Under the pieces are notes generated by a model. It saw nothing but the letters and a program-made list of their open reading frames with translations, was not told the origin of the DNA and made no database searches. Positions 25,064 to 34,784 of a stretch of DNA of 64,000 nucleotides are shown here, one piece after another. This DNA comes from Lapillicoccus jejuensis (GTDB lineage: Bacteria > Actinomycetota > Actinomycetes > Actinomycetales > Dermatophilaceae), in contig NZ_VFMN01000001.1 of assembly GCF_006715055.1 (NCBI RefSeq), forward strand, positions 186,001-250,000. Direction: 5' to 3'. The position numbers and the translations under genes are program-made. The stretch's first letter is position 1, and the number at the start of each line of letters is the position of its first letter.

Positions 25064-26650
25064 TCAGGCCACCGTCACCTGGATCGAGTGGTAGCCCTGC
25101 GCGCCGTCGGGGTCCGGCGGGGCGGGGGTGGCCGGCTGCGGCTGCCCCGCGGCGTCGTACGCCCGGACGGCGAGGGTGTGCTGGCCGCTGGTCGCCGGCC
25201 ACTCGTAGACCCACTGACGCCAGGCGTCGACGGTCGGCTCGGCCGCGAGCCGGGCGGCCCGCCAGTCGCCGCCGTCGACCTGGAGCTCGACCTTGCTGAT
25301 CCCGCGGTGCTGCGCCCACGCGACCCCGGCGACGGCGACCGTGCCGGCCGAGACGCGGGTGCCGTCCTGCGGGACGTCGATCCGCGAGGCCGTCTTGATC
25401 GGCCCCTTGGCCGACCAGCCCCGGGGGGTCCAGTAGCCCTCGTCCTGCGAGAACCGGGTGACCTTGAGCTCGGTGACCCACTTGGTCGCCGAGACGTAGC
25501 CGTAGAGACCGGGGACGACGAGGCGGACCGGGAAGCCGTGCTCGAAGGGCAGCGGCTCACCGTTCATCGCCACCGCGAGCAGCGCGTCGCGCTCGTCGGT
25601 CAGCGCCGTGAGCGGCGTGCCGGCGGTCCACCCGTCGGAGCTGGTCGACAGGACCATGTCGGCGCCGTCCTTCGGCCGCGCCATGGCGAGCAGCTCGCGC
25701 ACCGGCCAGCCGGTCCAGCGGGCGTTGCCGACCAGGTCGCCGCCGACCTCGTTGGAGACGCAGGTGAGGGTGATGTAGCGGTCGACCATCGGCTTCTGAG
25801 CGAGGGTGGCCCAGTCGAGGCTCACCTCCTGCTCGACCTCGCCGGTGACCTTGAGCGACCACGACGACGCGTCGAGGTGCGGGACGACGAACGCGGTGTC
25901 GATCCGGTAGAAGTCGCCGTTCGGCACGACGTACGGCGAGACGCCCGGCACGTCGAGCTGGGCACCGGTCACCGCCGGGGCGGGGTCCGCGGCCTTCGGC
26001 ACGGGGGTCGCCGCCCGCGAGGCCGACGCCGAGCCGACCCCGGAGTCGAGGCGGCTGCCGAGCAGCACCCCGAGCAGGCCACCCGCGCCGAGCAGCACCC
26101 GACGTCGGGTGAGGCCGCTGGTCCCCCACGGGTCACGCCGTCGGGTGGTCACCAGGCTGCGCAGGACGACGATCCCCGCGAGCACCCCCACGAACGTCGG
26201 CACGACGTCGGCGCCGCCGGAGTCCGGGCGGCTGACCACGGCCCCGGCCGCGAGCACCCCGCCGACCACGAGCAGGACCAGCCCGGCGGTCAGCGCGCGG
26301 CGGGCCAGGACCCCCGCGGCGGCCGAGACGAGGACGAGCACGACGACCATCCCGACGAGCAGGGCCGTCTTGTCGTGGGTGCCGAAGGTCGAGACGGCGA
26401 GGTTCTTCAGCCACGGCGGCGTCCGGTCGATGAAGGCGCCGGCCAGGGCCGAGAGCGGCGACGGCGTGCCCTGGCTGAGCCCGGACCACGTCATCACCCC
26501 GCCCAGCAGCGACGCGAGACCGACGGCCACCGCCCCGGCGACGAGCCCGTCGAGCGCCGCCACCCACCAATGCCCCCGGGCGTCGCCGTCCCGCGGGGTG
26601 GGCGGGGGCGTCGTGTCGGGGGTCTGCGGGGCCGAGGTGGTCGTGGCCAT
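25064..26650 (-). CDS. membrane-anchored sulfite-oxidase-family molybdopterin oxidoreductase
   Basis: A 528-residue protein. Residues about 28-185 hold four to five hydrophobic helices; a Tat-like RRR-VLLGAGGLLGVLLG segment precedes the catalytic part. The Mo-pterin domain includes FYRIDTAFVVPHLDASSW, ITLTCVSNEVGG (the Cys that ligates Mo) and GFPVRLVVPGLYGY; the C-terminus is an Ig-like Mo-oxidoreductase dimer domain (VAGVAWAQHRGISKVELQVDGG). Such actinobacterial enzymes oxidise or reduce small oxyanions or sulfoxides at the outer membrane face; the substrate is unknown. ATG at 26650; no clear partner cytochrome next to it. Confidence 0.87.
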   Translation of the reverse strand: MATTTSAPQTPDTTPPPTPRDGDARGHWWVAALDGLVAGAVAVGLASLLGGVMTWSGLSQGTPSPLSALAGAFIDRTPPWLKNLAVSTFGTHDKTALLVGMVVVLVLVSAAAGVLARRALTAGLVLLVVGGVLAAGAVVSRPDSGGADVVPTFVGVLAGIVVLRSLVTTRRRDPWGTSGLTRRRVLLGAGGLLGVLLGSRLDSGVGSASASRAATPVPKAADPAPAVTGAQLDVPGVSPYVVPNGDFYRIDTAFVVPHLDASSWSLKVTGEVEQEVSLDWATLAQKPMVDRYITLTCVSNEVGGDLVGNARWTGWPVRELLAMARPKDGADMVLSTSSDGWTAGTPLTALTDERDALLAVAMNGEPLPFEHGFPVRLVVPGLYGYVSATKWVTELKVTRFSQDEGYWTPRGWSAKGPIKTASRIDVPQDGTRVSAGTVAVAGVAWAQHRGISKVELQVDGGDWRAARLAAEPTVDAWRQWVYEWPATSGQHTLAVRAYDAAGQPQPATPAPPDPDGAQGYHSIQVTVA

Positions 26651-26675
26651 GGCGGTCTCTCTCAGGTCTGGCGGG

Positions 26676-27376
26676 TCAGTGCCGGGTGCTCAACGCCTCC
26701 CGCAGCAGCGGCACCATCGCCCGGAAGGCGTTGCCGCGGTGCGAGATCGCGTTCTTCTCCTCGTCGGTGTGCTCGGCGAGCGTGCGGCCGCCACCGAGGG
26801 GTGCCAGGGGTTCGTCGCCGGCGCCCTCGGGGATGGGCTCGAAGGCGGGGTCGTAGCCGAACCCGTTCGTGCCGCGCGGCTCGCGGACGAGCCGGCCGCG
26901 CACCTCGCCGCGGGTGGTGAGGACGCGCCCGTCGGGCATCGCCAGCACCGCCGCGCAGACGAACGCGGCCCCGCGGTGCTCGTCGGCGACGTCGGAGACC
27001 TGGTCGAGGACGAGGCGCAGGTTGGCCCGGTCGCGCTCCTGCCGCGTCGCGTCCTGCGGCACGAGGGATCCGGACCAGCGGGCGCTGAAGACGCCCGGCG
27101 ACCCGCCCAGGACGTCGACGGTCAGGCCGGAGTCGTCGGCGACCGAGGGCAGCCCGGTGGCCCGCGCGAGCGCGACGGCCTTCAGCCGCGCGTTGCCCTC
27201 GAAGGTCACCTCGGTCTCGGGCACGTCCGGCGCGCCCTCGACGTCGCCGGCGCCGACGACCTGCAGGCCGAGGTCGTCGACGAGCTCGGCGAGGATCTGG
27301 CGCAGCTCGTGCACCTTGTGCTCGTTGCGGGTGGCCAGGACGAGGGTCGGACCCGCGCCCGGGGCGCCGTACGGCG

Positions 27377-27380
<4 letters not shown>
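26676..27380 (-). CDS. rdgB: XTP/dITP diphosphatase (RdgB/HAM1)
   Basis: A 234-residue nucleotide-pool sanitiser that hydrolyses ITP/XTP. Motifs: [15 protein letters not shown] near the start, [36 protein letters not shown] and the C-terminal [14 protein letters not shown]. Starts at an ATG overlapping the rph stop (ATGA), so translation is coupled to RNase PH. The insert of about 20 residues between strands ([20 protein letters not shown]) is longer than in E. coli. A CGCCGTACGGCG palindrome overlaps its start region. Confidence 0.95.
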
Positions 27381-28138
<758 letters not shown>

Positions 28139-28220
28139 GCCTCCCAGGCTAACGAGCACCCGGCCGCCTCCCGACCGTCGGACCTCACGGGAGGCTTACC
28201 GCCGCGTCACAGCGCGCAGG

Positions 28221-29003
28221 TCACAGCTCGTACGTCGTCCCCGGCCGCGCCAGCTCGACACCGAGCCCGGCGCCGTGGCCGGCGGGCCAGTGCTCGGCGG
28301 CCTGGGCGCGGCACTGCTCGGGGTCGTTCCAGGCCGGGATGTGGGTGAGCATGAGCCGCCCCACTCCCCCGGCCTCGACGGCGGTCCGCGCGCACTGGGC
28401 GCCGTTCATGTGCACGCCGCTCGCCGTGTCGCGGCCGGCGACGAAGGCGCTGTCGGCGAGGACGAGGTCGGCGCCGGTCATCAGCGGGGTGAGCGCGTCG
28501 CACACGTCGGTGTCGCCGGTGTAGGCGAGCACGACCCCGTCGACCTCGACCCGGACGCCGTACGCCTCGAGGGGGTGCGAGACGGCGTACGGCGTGACGA
28601 CGAACGGGCCGATGACGACCGGCTGCCGGTCGACGAGGTCGCGGTAGTCGAACTCGGAGTCCATCGCGTGCGGGTCGTCGAGGCCGTAGGCCTCGCTCAT
28701 CCGCTTTCCGCTGCCCGTCGGACCGTAGACCGGGAGCGGCCGGTTCGGGCCCTCCGGGTGGTATCGCTGGACGACGTACAGGCCGCACAGGTCGATGCAG
28801 TGGTCGGGGTGCAGGTGGCTGAGGACGATCGCGTCGAGGTCGCGCGGGTCGAGGTGCTGCTGCAGCGGGCCCAGCGCACCGGCGCCGATGTCGAGCGCGA
28901 GGCTCCAGGTGCGACCGGCGTGCTCGGCGCGCAGCAGGTAGCAGGAGGCGGGCGACGACGGCCCGGCGAACGAGCCCGAGCAGCCGACGACGGTGAGCCT
29001 CAT
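28221..29003 (-). CDS. MBL-fold metallo-hydrolase (RNase Z-like)
   Basis: A 260-residue metallo-beta-lactamase-fold enzyme with the metal site [12 protein letters not shown] (HxHxDH), a later [13 protein letters not shown] and LMLTHIPAW. It is of the short RNase Z/phosphodiesterase-like class without the exosite arm, so tRNA 3' processing is possible but phosphodiester hydrolysis of another substrate is equally so. The ATG overlaps the murI stop by ATGA. The constant neighbours murI, rph and rdgB support a nucleotide/RNA role. Confidence 0.88.
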   Translation of the reverse strand: MRLTVVGCSGSFAGPSSPASCYLLRAEHAGRTWSLALDIGAGALGPLQQHLDPRDLDAIVLSHLHPDHCIDLCGLYVVQRYHPEGPNRPLPVYGPTGSGKRMSEAYGLDDPHAMDSEFDYRDLVDRQPVVIGPFVVTPYAVSHPLEAYGVRVEVDGVVLAYTGDTDVCDALTPLMTGADLVLADSAFVAGRDTASGVHMNGAQCARTAVEAGGVGRLMLTHIPAWNDPEQCRAQAAEHWPAGHGAGLGVELARPGTTYEL

Positions 29004-29839
29004 GCGGCACCGTCCACGGCCGGGGGTACGGCGACCTGCCCGTCACCGAGGTTGCCGAACACCGTCCCCACCTCCGGACCGAGGAAGCGCCGGGCCAGCC
29101 GGCGGAACTCCTCCGGGTCGCCGGTGGTCGAGAACGCGACCTGCGGCGGGCCGAGGTCGTCGGGGCGCAGCAGGTCGTGGTCGGCGAGCACCCGGTAGAC
29201 GTCCTTGGCCGTCTCCTCCGCCGACGAGACGAGGGTGACGTCCTCGCCCATGACGTAGGAGATGACCCCGGTCAGCAGCGGGTAGTGCGTGCAGCCGAGG
29301 ACGAGGGTGTCGACGCCCTGCGCCGCGACCGGCTCGAGGTACTCCCGCGCCACCTCGAGCAGCTCCTTGCCCCCGGTGACGCCCGCCTCGACGAACTCGA
29401 CGAACCGCGGGCACGGGTGGCTCGTGACGGTGAGGTGCGGGGCGGCGGCGAACGCGTCGACGTACGCGCCGGACTGGTGCGTCCCGAGGGTGGAGATGAC
29501 CCCGACCCGGTGGTTGCGGGTCGCGGCGGCGGCCCGCCGCACCGCAGGCCGGATGACCTCGACGACCGGGACGTCGTACCGCTCGCGGGCGTCGTGGAGC
29601 ATCGCCGCGCTCGCCGTGTTGCAGGCGATGACGAGGAGCTTGACGCCGTGCTCGACGAGCCGGTCGAGGCACTCCAGCGCGAAGGCGCGGGTCTGCGCGA
29701 TCGGCCGCGGCCCGTACGGCGCGCGGAGCGTGTCGCCGTAGTAGACGACCGGCTCGTGCGGCAGCTGGTCGAGCACCGAGCGGGCCACGGTGAGGCCACC
29801 GAAGCCGGAGTCGAAGATGCCGATGGGTGCGTCCACCAC
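29000..29839 (-). CDS. murI: glutamate racemase
   Basis: A 279-residue enzyme making D-glutamate for peptidoglycan. The two acid/base cysteines are Cys73 in LVIACNTAS and Cys183 in [24 protein letters not shown] and [11 protein letters not shown] are typical. The start is the first of two adjacent GTG codons, since TAGACT (minus strand 29851-29846) lies 6 nt before it. First gene of a murI-MBL operon and divergent from the hydrolase at 29.9 kb. Confidence 0.96.
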   Translation of the reverse strand: MVDAPIGIFDSGFGGLTVARSVLDQLPHEPVVYYGDTLRAPYGPRPIAQTRAFALECLDRLVEHGVKLLVIACNTASAAMLHDARERYDVPVVEVIRPAVRRAAAATRNHRVGVISTLGTHQSGAYVDAFAAAPHLTVTSHPCPRFVEFVEAGVTGGKELLEVAREYLEPVAAQGVDTLVLGCTHYPLLTGVISYVMGEDVTLVSSAEETAKDVYRVLADHDLLRPDDLGPPQVAFSTTGDPEEFRRLARRFLGPEVGTVFGNLGDGQVAVPPAVDGAA

Positions 29840-29915
29840 CCGGCCAGTCTAGGAACCCCCGGGGTGCGGTCCCGCCGGGCGTCGCGTCGGCCTGGTCACA
29901 CGGCACGATGGCGTC

Positions 29916-30650
29916 ATGCAGCTGCACGTCGAGACCCGCGGTCACGGCCCGGTCCGGCTCGCCCTCGTGCACGGCTTCCTCGGCTCCGGCCCGCTGTGGA
30001 CCGACGTCGTCGACGCGCTCGACCCCGACCGGTTCACGGTCCTTCTCGTCGACCTGCGCGGTCACGGGGCCAGCCCCCGCGCGGACACGGCGGCCGGGGA
30101 GCGCTACGGCCTCGCGATGATGGCCGCGGACCTCGTCGAGACGTTGCCGACCGGTCTGGACGCGGTCGTCGGGCACTCCCTCGGCGGCCGGGTCGTCGCC
30201 GACGCCGTGGGGTCGCTGCAGCCGCGGCGGGCGGTCTACCTCGACCCGGGGTTCGGGCTCCGCCTCCCCCGGGACGGCGTCCTCGGCACGCTCTTCTGGC
30301 GCACCCCCGGCCTCCGGGGCGTCGTGGCGTGGGCGTACGACCGCGTCGACCGGCGGCTCGACGCGGCGAACGCCGCGCTCGTCGACGCGGCGCACCGGCA
30401 GTGGGACCGCTCGATGGCCGCGGACGTGCTGCAGGACGTCGCCGTGCACCCGGTGCCGCCGGCTGCCCCGGTCGTCCCGTCGACGCTGGTCCTCTCCGAC
30501 GACGCCCGGCTCGTCGTCCCGCCCGCGGACGTCGACCGGTTCGCCGCCCTCGGGTGGGAGGTGGTCCGGATGCCGGGCATCCACCACGACGTCCTCCTCC
30601 TCGACGGACCTCGCACGGCCCGGGTGATCGAGCAGGCCGTCCTGCGCTGA
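29916..30650 (+). CDS. alpha/beta-hydrolase
   Basis: A 244-residue alpha/beta-hydrolase: oxyanion HGFLGSGPLW near the N-terminus, DLRGHG, nucleophile elbow GHSLGG (Ser about residue 89) and a late GIHHDVLL with the catalytic His. A cap segment lies between. Substrate not predictable; esterase or peptidase-like roles are all possible. Leaderless ATG: CACGAT (29904-29909) ends 6 nt before. Divergent from murI. Confidence 0.85.
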   Translation: MQLHVETRGHGPVRLALVHGFLGSGPLWTDVVDALDPDRFTVLLVDLRGHGASPRADTAAGERYGLAMMAADLVETLPTGLDAVVGHSLGGRVVADAVGSLQPRRAVYLDPGFGLRLPRDGVLGTLFWRTPGLRGVVAWAYDRVDRRLDAANAALVDAAHRQWDRSMAADVLQDVAVHPVPPAAPVVPSTLVLSDDARLVVPPADVDRFAALGWEVVRMPGIHHDVLLLDGPRTARVIEQAVLR

Positions 30651-30671
30651 CCCACCGCCCCACAGGTCGCG

Positions 30672-31646
30672 TCAGACGGCGCGGACCGCGGGCACGACCT
30701 CGTCGAGGAAGGACCGGGCGAAGCGGGCGTCGTCGGCGTCCCCCTCGTGCTCGGCGTGGAAGCGGACGGCGTACGACGCCGTCTCCCACAGCCACCACTC
30801 GAGCTCGAACAGCTCGACGAGGTCGCCGTCGATCGCGTCGGGGTCCAGGCCCGTGACGGCGCAGTAGGCCGAGAGCGGCTCGGCCCCGTCGGCGCCCCAC
30901 AGGACGACGCGCAGGTCGCGCTCGCGCGGCGCCCGGCGCAGGCTCTCCCAGTCCAGCAGCAACGGCCCGGCCGCGGTCCAGCGGACGTTGGCGGTGTGCG
31001 GCTCGCCGTGGGTCGGCACCCAGGTGCCGCGGCGGGCGACGGCGGCCGCGGCGAGGGTGTCGAAACGGGCGAGCAGGTCACGCAGCAGCGGCGCCTCGGC
31101 GCGCAGGGCCTCGCGGACGAGGTCGCCGTACGGGCCGCTCTCCCACGGCTCGTCGAGGCGGCCGAGAAGGTCGAGCAGGTCGTCGCGCTGCGGCGGGCCG
31201 GGCACCCAGTCGAGCAGGGTCGGCGGGGCCTCGGCGGCGTGCAGCGCGCCGACGGCGCGGGCAACGAGCGCCCGCTGGTCGTCGTCGGCGAACTCGCCCG
31301 GGCCGGACTCCCCCTCGAGGTACGGCGTCACGGTGAGCAGCCGGGCGCCGACCAGCACGCCGGTCTCGCCGCCCGCCGTCGGGACGGTCGCCAGCGCACT
31401 CGGCAGGCCGTCCTCGACGAGGGTCCGCGCGGAGTCGTACGTCGCCCGGAGCTCGTCCTCGCGGGTCGGCGTGTCGAGGTCGTCGGCGGTGACGAACCAC
31501 CGCGGCCGGTGCTTGCCGGAGACCGCCCAGTGGTGCGCGCCGGCGCCCTTCGGCACGTGCGCGCAGGCGTGCGCGGCGTCGTCCCAGTGCGCCCGGACGG
31601 TCTCCAGGACGGTCTCGGCGCTGAGGTCGTCGGGGGCGACGAGCAT
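30672..31646 (-). CDS. aminoglycoside phosphotransferase-family kinase
   Basis: A 324-residue APH/choline-kinase-like protein. The catalytic loop WVPTHGEPHTANVRW (usual H-G-D-x-x-x-x-N has E in place of D) and the metal motif LLLDWESLRRAPRERDL are clear; the N-lobe contains HHWAVSGKHRPRWFVT. The Asp-to-Glu change at the catalytic loop is seen in some homologues and may alter activity. Not evidence of antibiotic resistance. ATG 31646 is chosen over 31658, because the earlier ATG is part of the -10 TATGCT that ends 7 nt before 31646. Confidence 0.82.
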   Translation of the reverse strand: MLVAPDDLSAETVLETVRAHWDDAAHACAHVPKGAGAHHWAVSGKHRPRWFVTADDLDTPTREDELRATYDSARTLVEDGLPSALATVPTAGGETGVLVGARLLTVTPYLEGESGPGEFADDDQRALVARAVGALHAAEAPPTLLDWVPGPPQRDDLLDLLGRLDEPWESGPYGDLVREALRAEAPLLRDLLARFDTLAAAAVARRGTWVPTHGEPHTANVRWTAAGPLLLDWESLRRAPRERDLRVVLWGADGAEPLSAYCAVTGLDPDAIDGDLVELFELEWWLWETASYAVRFHAEHEGDADDARFARSFLDEVVPAVRAV

Positions 31647-31677
31647 GCGCGCGAGCATAGGCCCGCCGCGGAGGCCA

Positions 31678-31704
31678 GTGGACTTGACGCAGCGTCAAGT
31701 CCAC
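31678..31704. repeat. 27-bp near-perfect palindrome
   Basis: GTGGACTTGACGC-A-GCGTCAAGTCCAC: 13-bp perfect arms around one base. It sits 20 bp upstream of the APH-gene promoter and 79 bp past the DUF2017 stop. Could be a terminator for clpS-DUF2017 or an operator; the tight 1-nt centre favours a protein site or cruciform over a simple RNA hairpin. Confidence 0.7.
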
Positions 31705-31710
31705 CCCGGG

Positions 31711-31750
31711 CGAGACCGGGCGAGACCGGGCGAGACCGGGCGAGACCGGG
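31711..31750. repeat. 10-bp tandem repeat
   Basis: Four perfect copies of CGAGACCGGG (period 10, near one helical turn), preceded by a partial copy and followed by decayed CGAGGCGGAG / CGGGGCGAGG. Lies between the palindrome at 31678 and the DUF2017 stop. Confidence 0.85.
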
Positions 31751-31783
31751 CGAGGCGGAGCGGGGCGAGGCCGCCGCGGGCGG

Positions 31784-32398
31784 TCAGCCGAAGAGGCCGC
31801 GACCCATCAGCGCGCCGGTGAGCGACTCCTGGAGCCAGGTGAGGAACTCGTAGACCGAGATCGCGTAGACGGCCGGGTCGTCGGGGTCGAGGCTCGCAGC
31901 GCGCTCGTGCAGCTCGGTCGCGTCCTCGTCGGTGCGCAGCCCCATCCGCTCGCCGAGCAGCAGCCGGGTGTCGGTGAGCGCGACGACGGTGGCGTGCGCC
32001 TGCTCCTTGGTCAGCTCGAGCCGGTCCCCGGTCGCCGCCCGCAGCGCCCCGACCGCGACGGCGAGGCCCGCGGCCTTGCGGTCGCGCAGGTCGTGCTCGG
32101 TCAGCCGGCGGAACTCGGCCGCGACCTGGTCGTCGCCGCGGTGCGCCGTCGGCAGCAGCCGGTCCAGCGCCGGGTCGCGGTCCTCCGGCGCGGCCGGCGC
32201 CTCGGGCACCTGGTCCTCGGCGGCGAGCGAGATCCCCAGCCCCGCGACGAGGTCCTCGAACGGGTCGCCGGTCGAGGGCCGCTCCGGCGGGGCGAGCAGG
32301 TCGCGGGTCTGCTCCATGAGCCCGGCGACGATGTTCCGCTCGAGCTCGTCCATCCGGGCGACGTACCGCTCGCCCTTGCGCTTGAAGGCCCGCGCCAC
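31784..32398 (-). CDS. DUF2017 family protein
   Basis: A 204-residue actinobacterial protein found next to clpS. N-terminal RAFKRKGERYVARMDELERNIVAGL and C-terminal DDPAVYAISVYEFLTWLQESLTGAL are characteristic. Function unknown; constant association with ClpS suggests a role in proteolysis or N-end-rule control. Its GTG shares one base with the clpS stop (TAGTG), indicating coupled translation. Confidence 0.85.
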   Translation of the reverse strand: MARAFKRKGERYVARMDELERNIVAGLMEQTRDLLAPPERPSTGDPFEDLVAGLGISLAAEDQVPEAPAAPEDRDPALDRLLPTAHRGDDQVAAEFRRLTEHDLRDRKAAGLAVAVGALRAATGDRLELTKEQAHATVVALTDTRLLLGERMGLRTDEDATELHERAASLDPDDPAVYAISVYEFLTWLQESLTGALMGRGLFG

Positions 32399-32694
32399 TA
32401 CGCGTCCTTCTCGAACGTCGCCCACAGCCCGTAGCCCTGCAGCGCCTCGGCGTCGCGCTCCATCTCCTCGCGCGAGCCGTGCGAGACGGCGGCCTTGCCC
32501 TTCTGGTGCACGTCCATCATCAGCTTCTCGGCCTTGCGCCGCGGGTAGGCGAAGTAGGTCTCGAACACCCACGTCACGTAGGACATGAGGTTGACCGGGT
32601 CGTTCCACACGAGCGTCACCCACGGCGTCGCCGGCTCGAGCGCCTCGTCGGCCTTCTCGAGGACCGAGGTGGACTCGGCGGGGGCGATCGACAC
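32398..32694 (-). CDS. clpS: ATP-dependent Clp protease adaptor ClpS
   Basis: A 98-residue N-degron adaptor delivering substrates to ClpA/ClpC-ClpP. The core TPWVTLVWNDPVNLMSYV (with the N-degron-binding Asn-Asp), YFAYPRRKAEKLMMDVHQKGKA and the Met/His pocket residues are present. Start choice: TATGGT (minus strand 32707-32702) is 7 nt before GTG 32694, predicting leaderless translation there; ATG 32706, inside that -10 box, would add four residues and is the alternative. Divergent and promoter-overlapping with pncB. Confidence 0.92.
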   Translation of the reverse strand: MSIAPAESTSVLEKADEALEPATPWVTLVWNDPVNLMSYVTWVFETYFAYPRRKAEKLMMDVHQKGKAAVSHGSREEMERDAEALQGYGLWATFEKDA

Positions 32695-32718
32695 GGCCTC
32701 CACCATAGGCTGTCGCGG

Positions 32719-34050
32719 GTGACCGACGGGACGACACCCACAGGGGCCGGCTCGCCGCCTCGGCCCAGCACGGCCCTGCTCACCGACCACTACGAGCTGA
32801 CCATGCTCCAGGCCGCGCTGCGCAGCGGCGCCGCGCACCGCCGGTGCGTCTTCGAGGCCTTCTCGCGACGACTGCCCGACGGGCGCCGGTACGGCGTCGT
32901 CGGCGGCACCGGCCGCGTCCTCGACGCCCTCACCGACTTCCGCTTCGACGAGGGCGTCGTCGAGGAGCTGCGCCGCAAGCGGGTCATCGACGACGCGACG
33001 TGCGACTGGCTCGCGTCGTACCGCTTCACCGGCGACGTGCGCGGCTACGCCGAGGGCGAGTGCTACTTCCCCGGCTCCCCCGTCCTGGTCGTCGAGAGCA
33101 GCTTCGCCGAGGGCGTCGTCCTCGAGACCCTCGTCCTGTCGATCCTCAACCACGACACCGCGATCGCGTCGGCCGCGTCGCGGATGACCGCCGCCGCCGG
33201 CGACCGCCCGTGCATCGAGATGGGCTCGCGCCGCACCCACGAGGAGGCGGCGGTCGCCGCCGCGCGGGCGGCGTACGTCGCCGGCTTCCGGGCCACGAGC
33301 AACCTGCAGGCCGGGCGCCGGTACGACGTCCCGACGACCGGCACCGCGGCGCACGCCTTCACCCTCCTGCACGACGACGAGCGCTCCGCCTTCGCCGCGC
33401 AGGTCGAGGCCCTCGGCGTCGGCACGACCCTGCTCGTCGACACGTACGACGTCCCGACGGGCGTCCGCACGGCGGTCGAGGTCGCCGGCCCCGGGCTCGG
33501 CGCGGTCCGGATCGACTCCGGCGACCTGCTCCAGCAGGCCCACGCCGTCCGGGCCCAGCTCGACGAGCTCGGCGCGACGGACACCCGGATCATCGTCACG
33601 TCCGACCTCGACGAGTACGCCATCGCGTCCCTGGCCGCCGCCCCGGTCGACGGCTACGGCGTCGGCACCCAGCTCGTCACCGGGTCCGGCGCACCGACGG
33701 CGAGCATGGTCTACAAGCTCGTCGCGCGCGCCGGCGACGACGGCGTCCTCGTCCCCGTCGAGAAGCGCAGCAGCGGCAAGGCCAGCGTCGGCGGGGACAA
33801 GTGGGCGCTGCGCCGGCTCACCGACGGGGTCGCGGTCGCCGAGGTCGTCGGGGTGGGCCGGCCCCCCGCCGACGACGGCGACGACCGCCCGCTCATGGTC
33901 GAGCTGGTCCGCGACGGTCAGGTGCTCGCCCCGCAGGACGCCGCGACCGCCCGGGCCCGGCACGCCGCCTCGCGGGCCGAGCTGCCGCCGGTCGCCCTGC
34001 GGCTGCAGCGCGGCGAGCCGGCGATCCCCACCGAGTACGTCACGGCGTAG
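32719..34050 (+). CDS. pncB: nicotinate phosphoribosyltransferase
   Basis: A 443-residue NAD-salvage enzyme making nicotinate mononucleotide from nicotinate, PRPP and ATP. Opening TALLTDHYELTMLQAALRSG, IEMGSRRTHEEAA (the phosphorylated His), FRATSNLQAG, VRIDSGDL and GYGVGTQLVTG are diagnostic. Leaderless GTG: TAGGCT (32706-32711) 7 nt before; this -10 box overlaps that of divergent clpS. Works with PncA encoded 0.7 kb downstream. Confidence 0.95.
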   Translation: MTDGTTPTGAGSPPRPSTALLTDHYELTMLQAALRSGAAHRRCVFEAFSRRLPDGRRYGVVGGTGRVLDALTDFRFDEGVVEELRRKRVIDDATCDWLASYRFTGDVRGYAEGECYFPGSPVLVVESSFAEGVVLETLVLSILNHDTAIASAASRMTAAAGDRPCIEMGSRRTHEEAAVAAARAAYVAGFRATSNLQAGRRYDVPTTGTAAHAFTLLHDDERSAFAAQVEALGVGTTLLVDTYDVPTGVRTAVEVAGPGLGAVRIDSGDLLQQAHAVRAQLDELGATDTRIIVTSDLDEYAIASLAAAPVDGYGVGTQLVTGSGAPTASMVYKLVARAGDDGVLVPVEKRSSGKASVGGDKWALRRLTDGVAVAEVVGVGRPPADDGDDRPLMVELVRDGQVLAPQDAATARARHAASRAELPPVALRLQRGEPAIPTEYVTA

Positions 34051-34078
34051 CAGCGGGGGCGCGGGCTAGGGTCGCGCC

Positions 34079-34765
34079 GTGCCCGCCCTCCCCCTCACCG
34101 CACCGGCTCTGCTCACCCTGCCGCCCACGGGGAGCGACGTCCCCGGCTGGCTGTGGAGCGGGGACTTCTGGAGCAACCTCTTCTCGCTCGACACCACGCC
34201 GCTGGTGGAGAAGGTCGTGCGGACCGTCCTCGTCTACGCGCTCATCCTCGTCGTCGTGCGCCTCGCCGGGAAGCGCACGCTGGCGCAGTGGAACTCGTTC
34301 GACCTCGTCGTCGTGCTCCTGCTGAGCAACGTCGTGCAGAACGCGGTCATCGGCCCCGACACCTCGTTCCTCGGCGGGGCGATCGGGGCGGTCGTCCTCG
34401 TCGCCTTCAACTCGGCGATGGACCGTCTCGGCTTCCTCAACGCCCGCACCGAGCGGCTGCTCGAGGGGACGGCCACGACGCTCGTGCACGACGGCCGGTA
34501 CGACGAGGCCACCCTGCGCCGCCTCGGGCTGCGTCGCCACGAGCTGGCCCGGGCCCTGCACCTGCAGGGCGCCGACCGGATCGACCAGGTCGAGGTCGCC
34601 CGGCTCGAGCCGGGCGGCACGTTCACCGTCCGGCTCAAGGCCGAGGCGCAGTCGGCGACGGTGGAGGACCTGCGCCGGGCCGTGGCCGACCTGCAGGCCC
34701 ACCTCGACGCCCGGCTCGACGCGCTCGGCGCCCCACCGGTGGACGGCGCGCCCGACCGGCCCTGA
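34079..34765 (+). CDS. DUF421 (YetF-like) membrane protein
   Basis: A 228-residue protein with three membrane helices in the first half (VVRTVLVYALILVVVRLAG, FDLVVVLLLSNVVQNAVI, FLGGAIGAVVLVAFNSAM) and a cytosolic beta domain (LVHDGRYDEATLRRLGLRRHELARALHLQG), the DUF421/YetF pattern. KRTLAQWNSFDLVVVLL is a family hallmark. Function unknown. Leaderless GTG with TAGGGT 6 nt upstream. Placed between the NAD-salvage genes pncB and pncA. Confidence 0.85.
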   Translation: MPALPLTAPALLTLPPTGSDVPGWLWSGDFWSNLFSLDTTPLVEKVVRTVLVYALILVVVRLAGKRTLAQWNSFDLVVVLLLSNVVQNAVIGPDTSFLGGAIGAVVLVAFNSAMDRLGFLNARTERLLEGTATTLVHDGRYDEATLRRLGLRRHELARALHLQGADRIDQVEVARLEPGGTFTVRLKAEAQSATVEDLRRAVADLQAHLDARLDALGAPPVDGAPDRP

Positions 34766-34784
34766 GCCTGACTAGAGTTCACGC

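Noticed and set aside
30672-31646. Aminoglycoside resistance gene
   Set aside because: The fold is APH-like but the family is mostly non-antibiotic kinases, the catalytic loop has HGE instead of HGD, and there is no resistance context.
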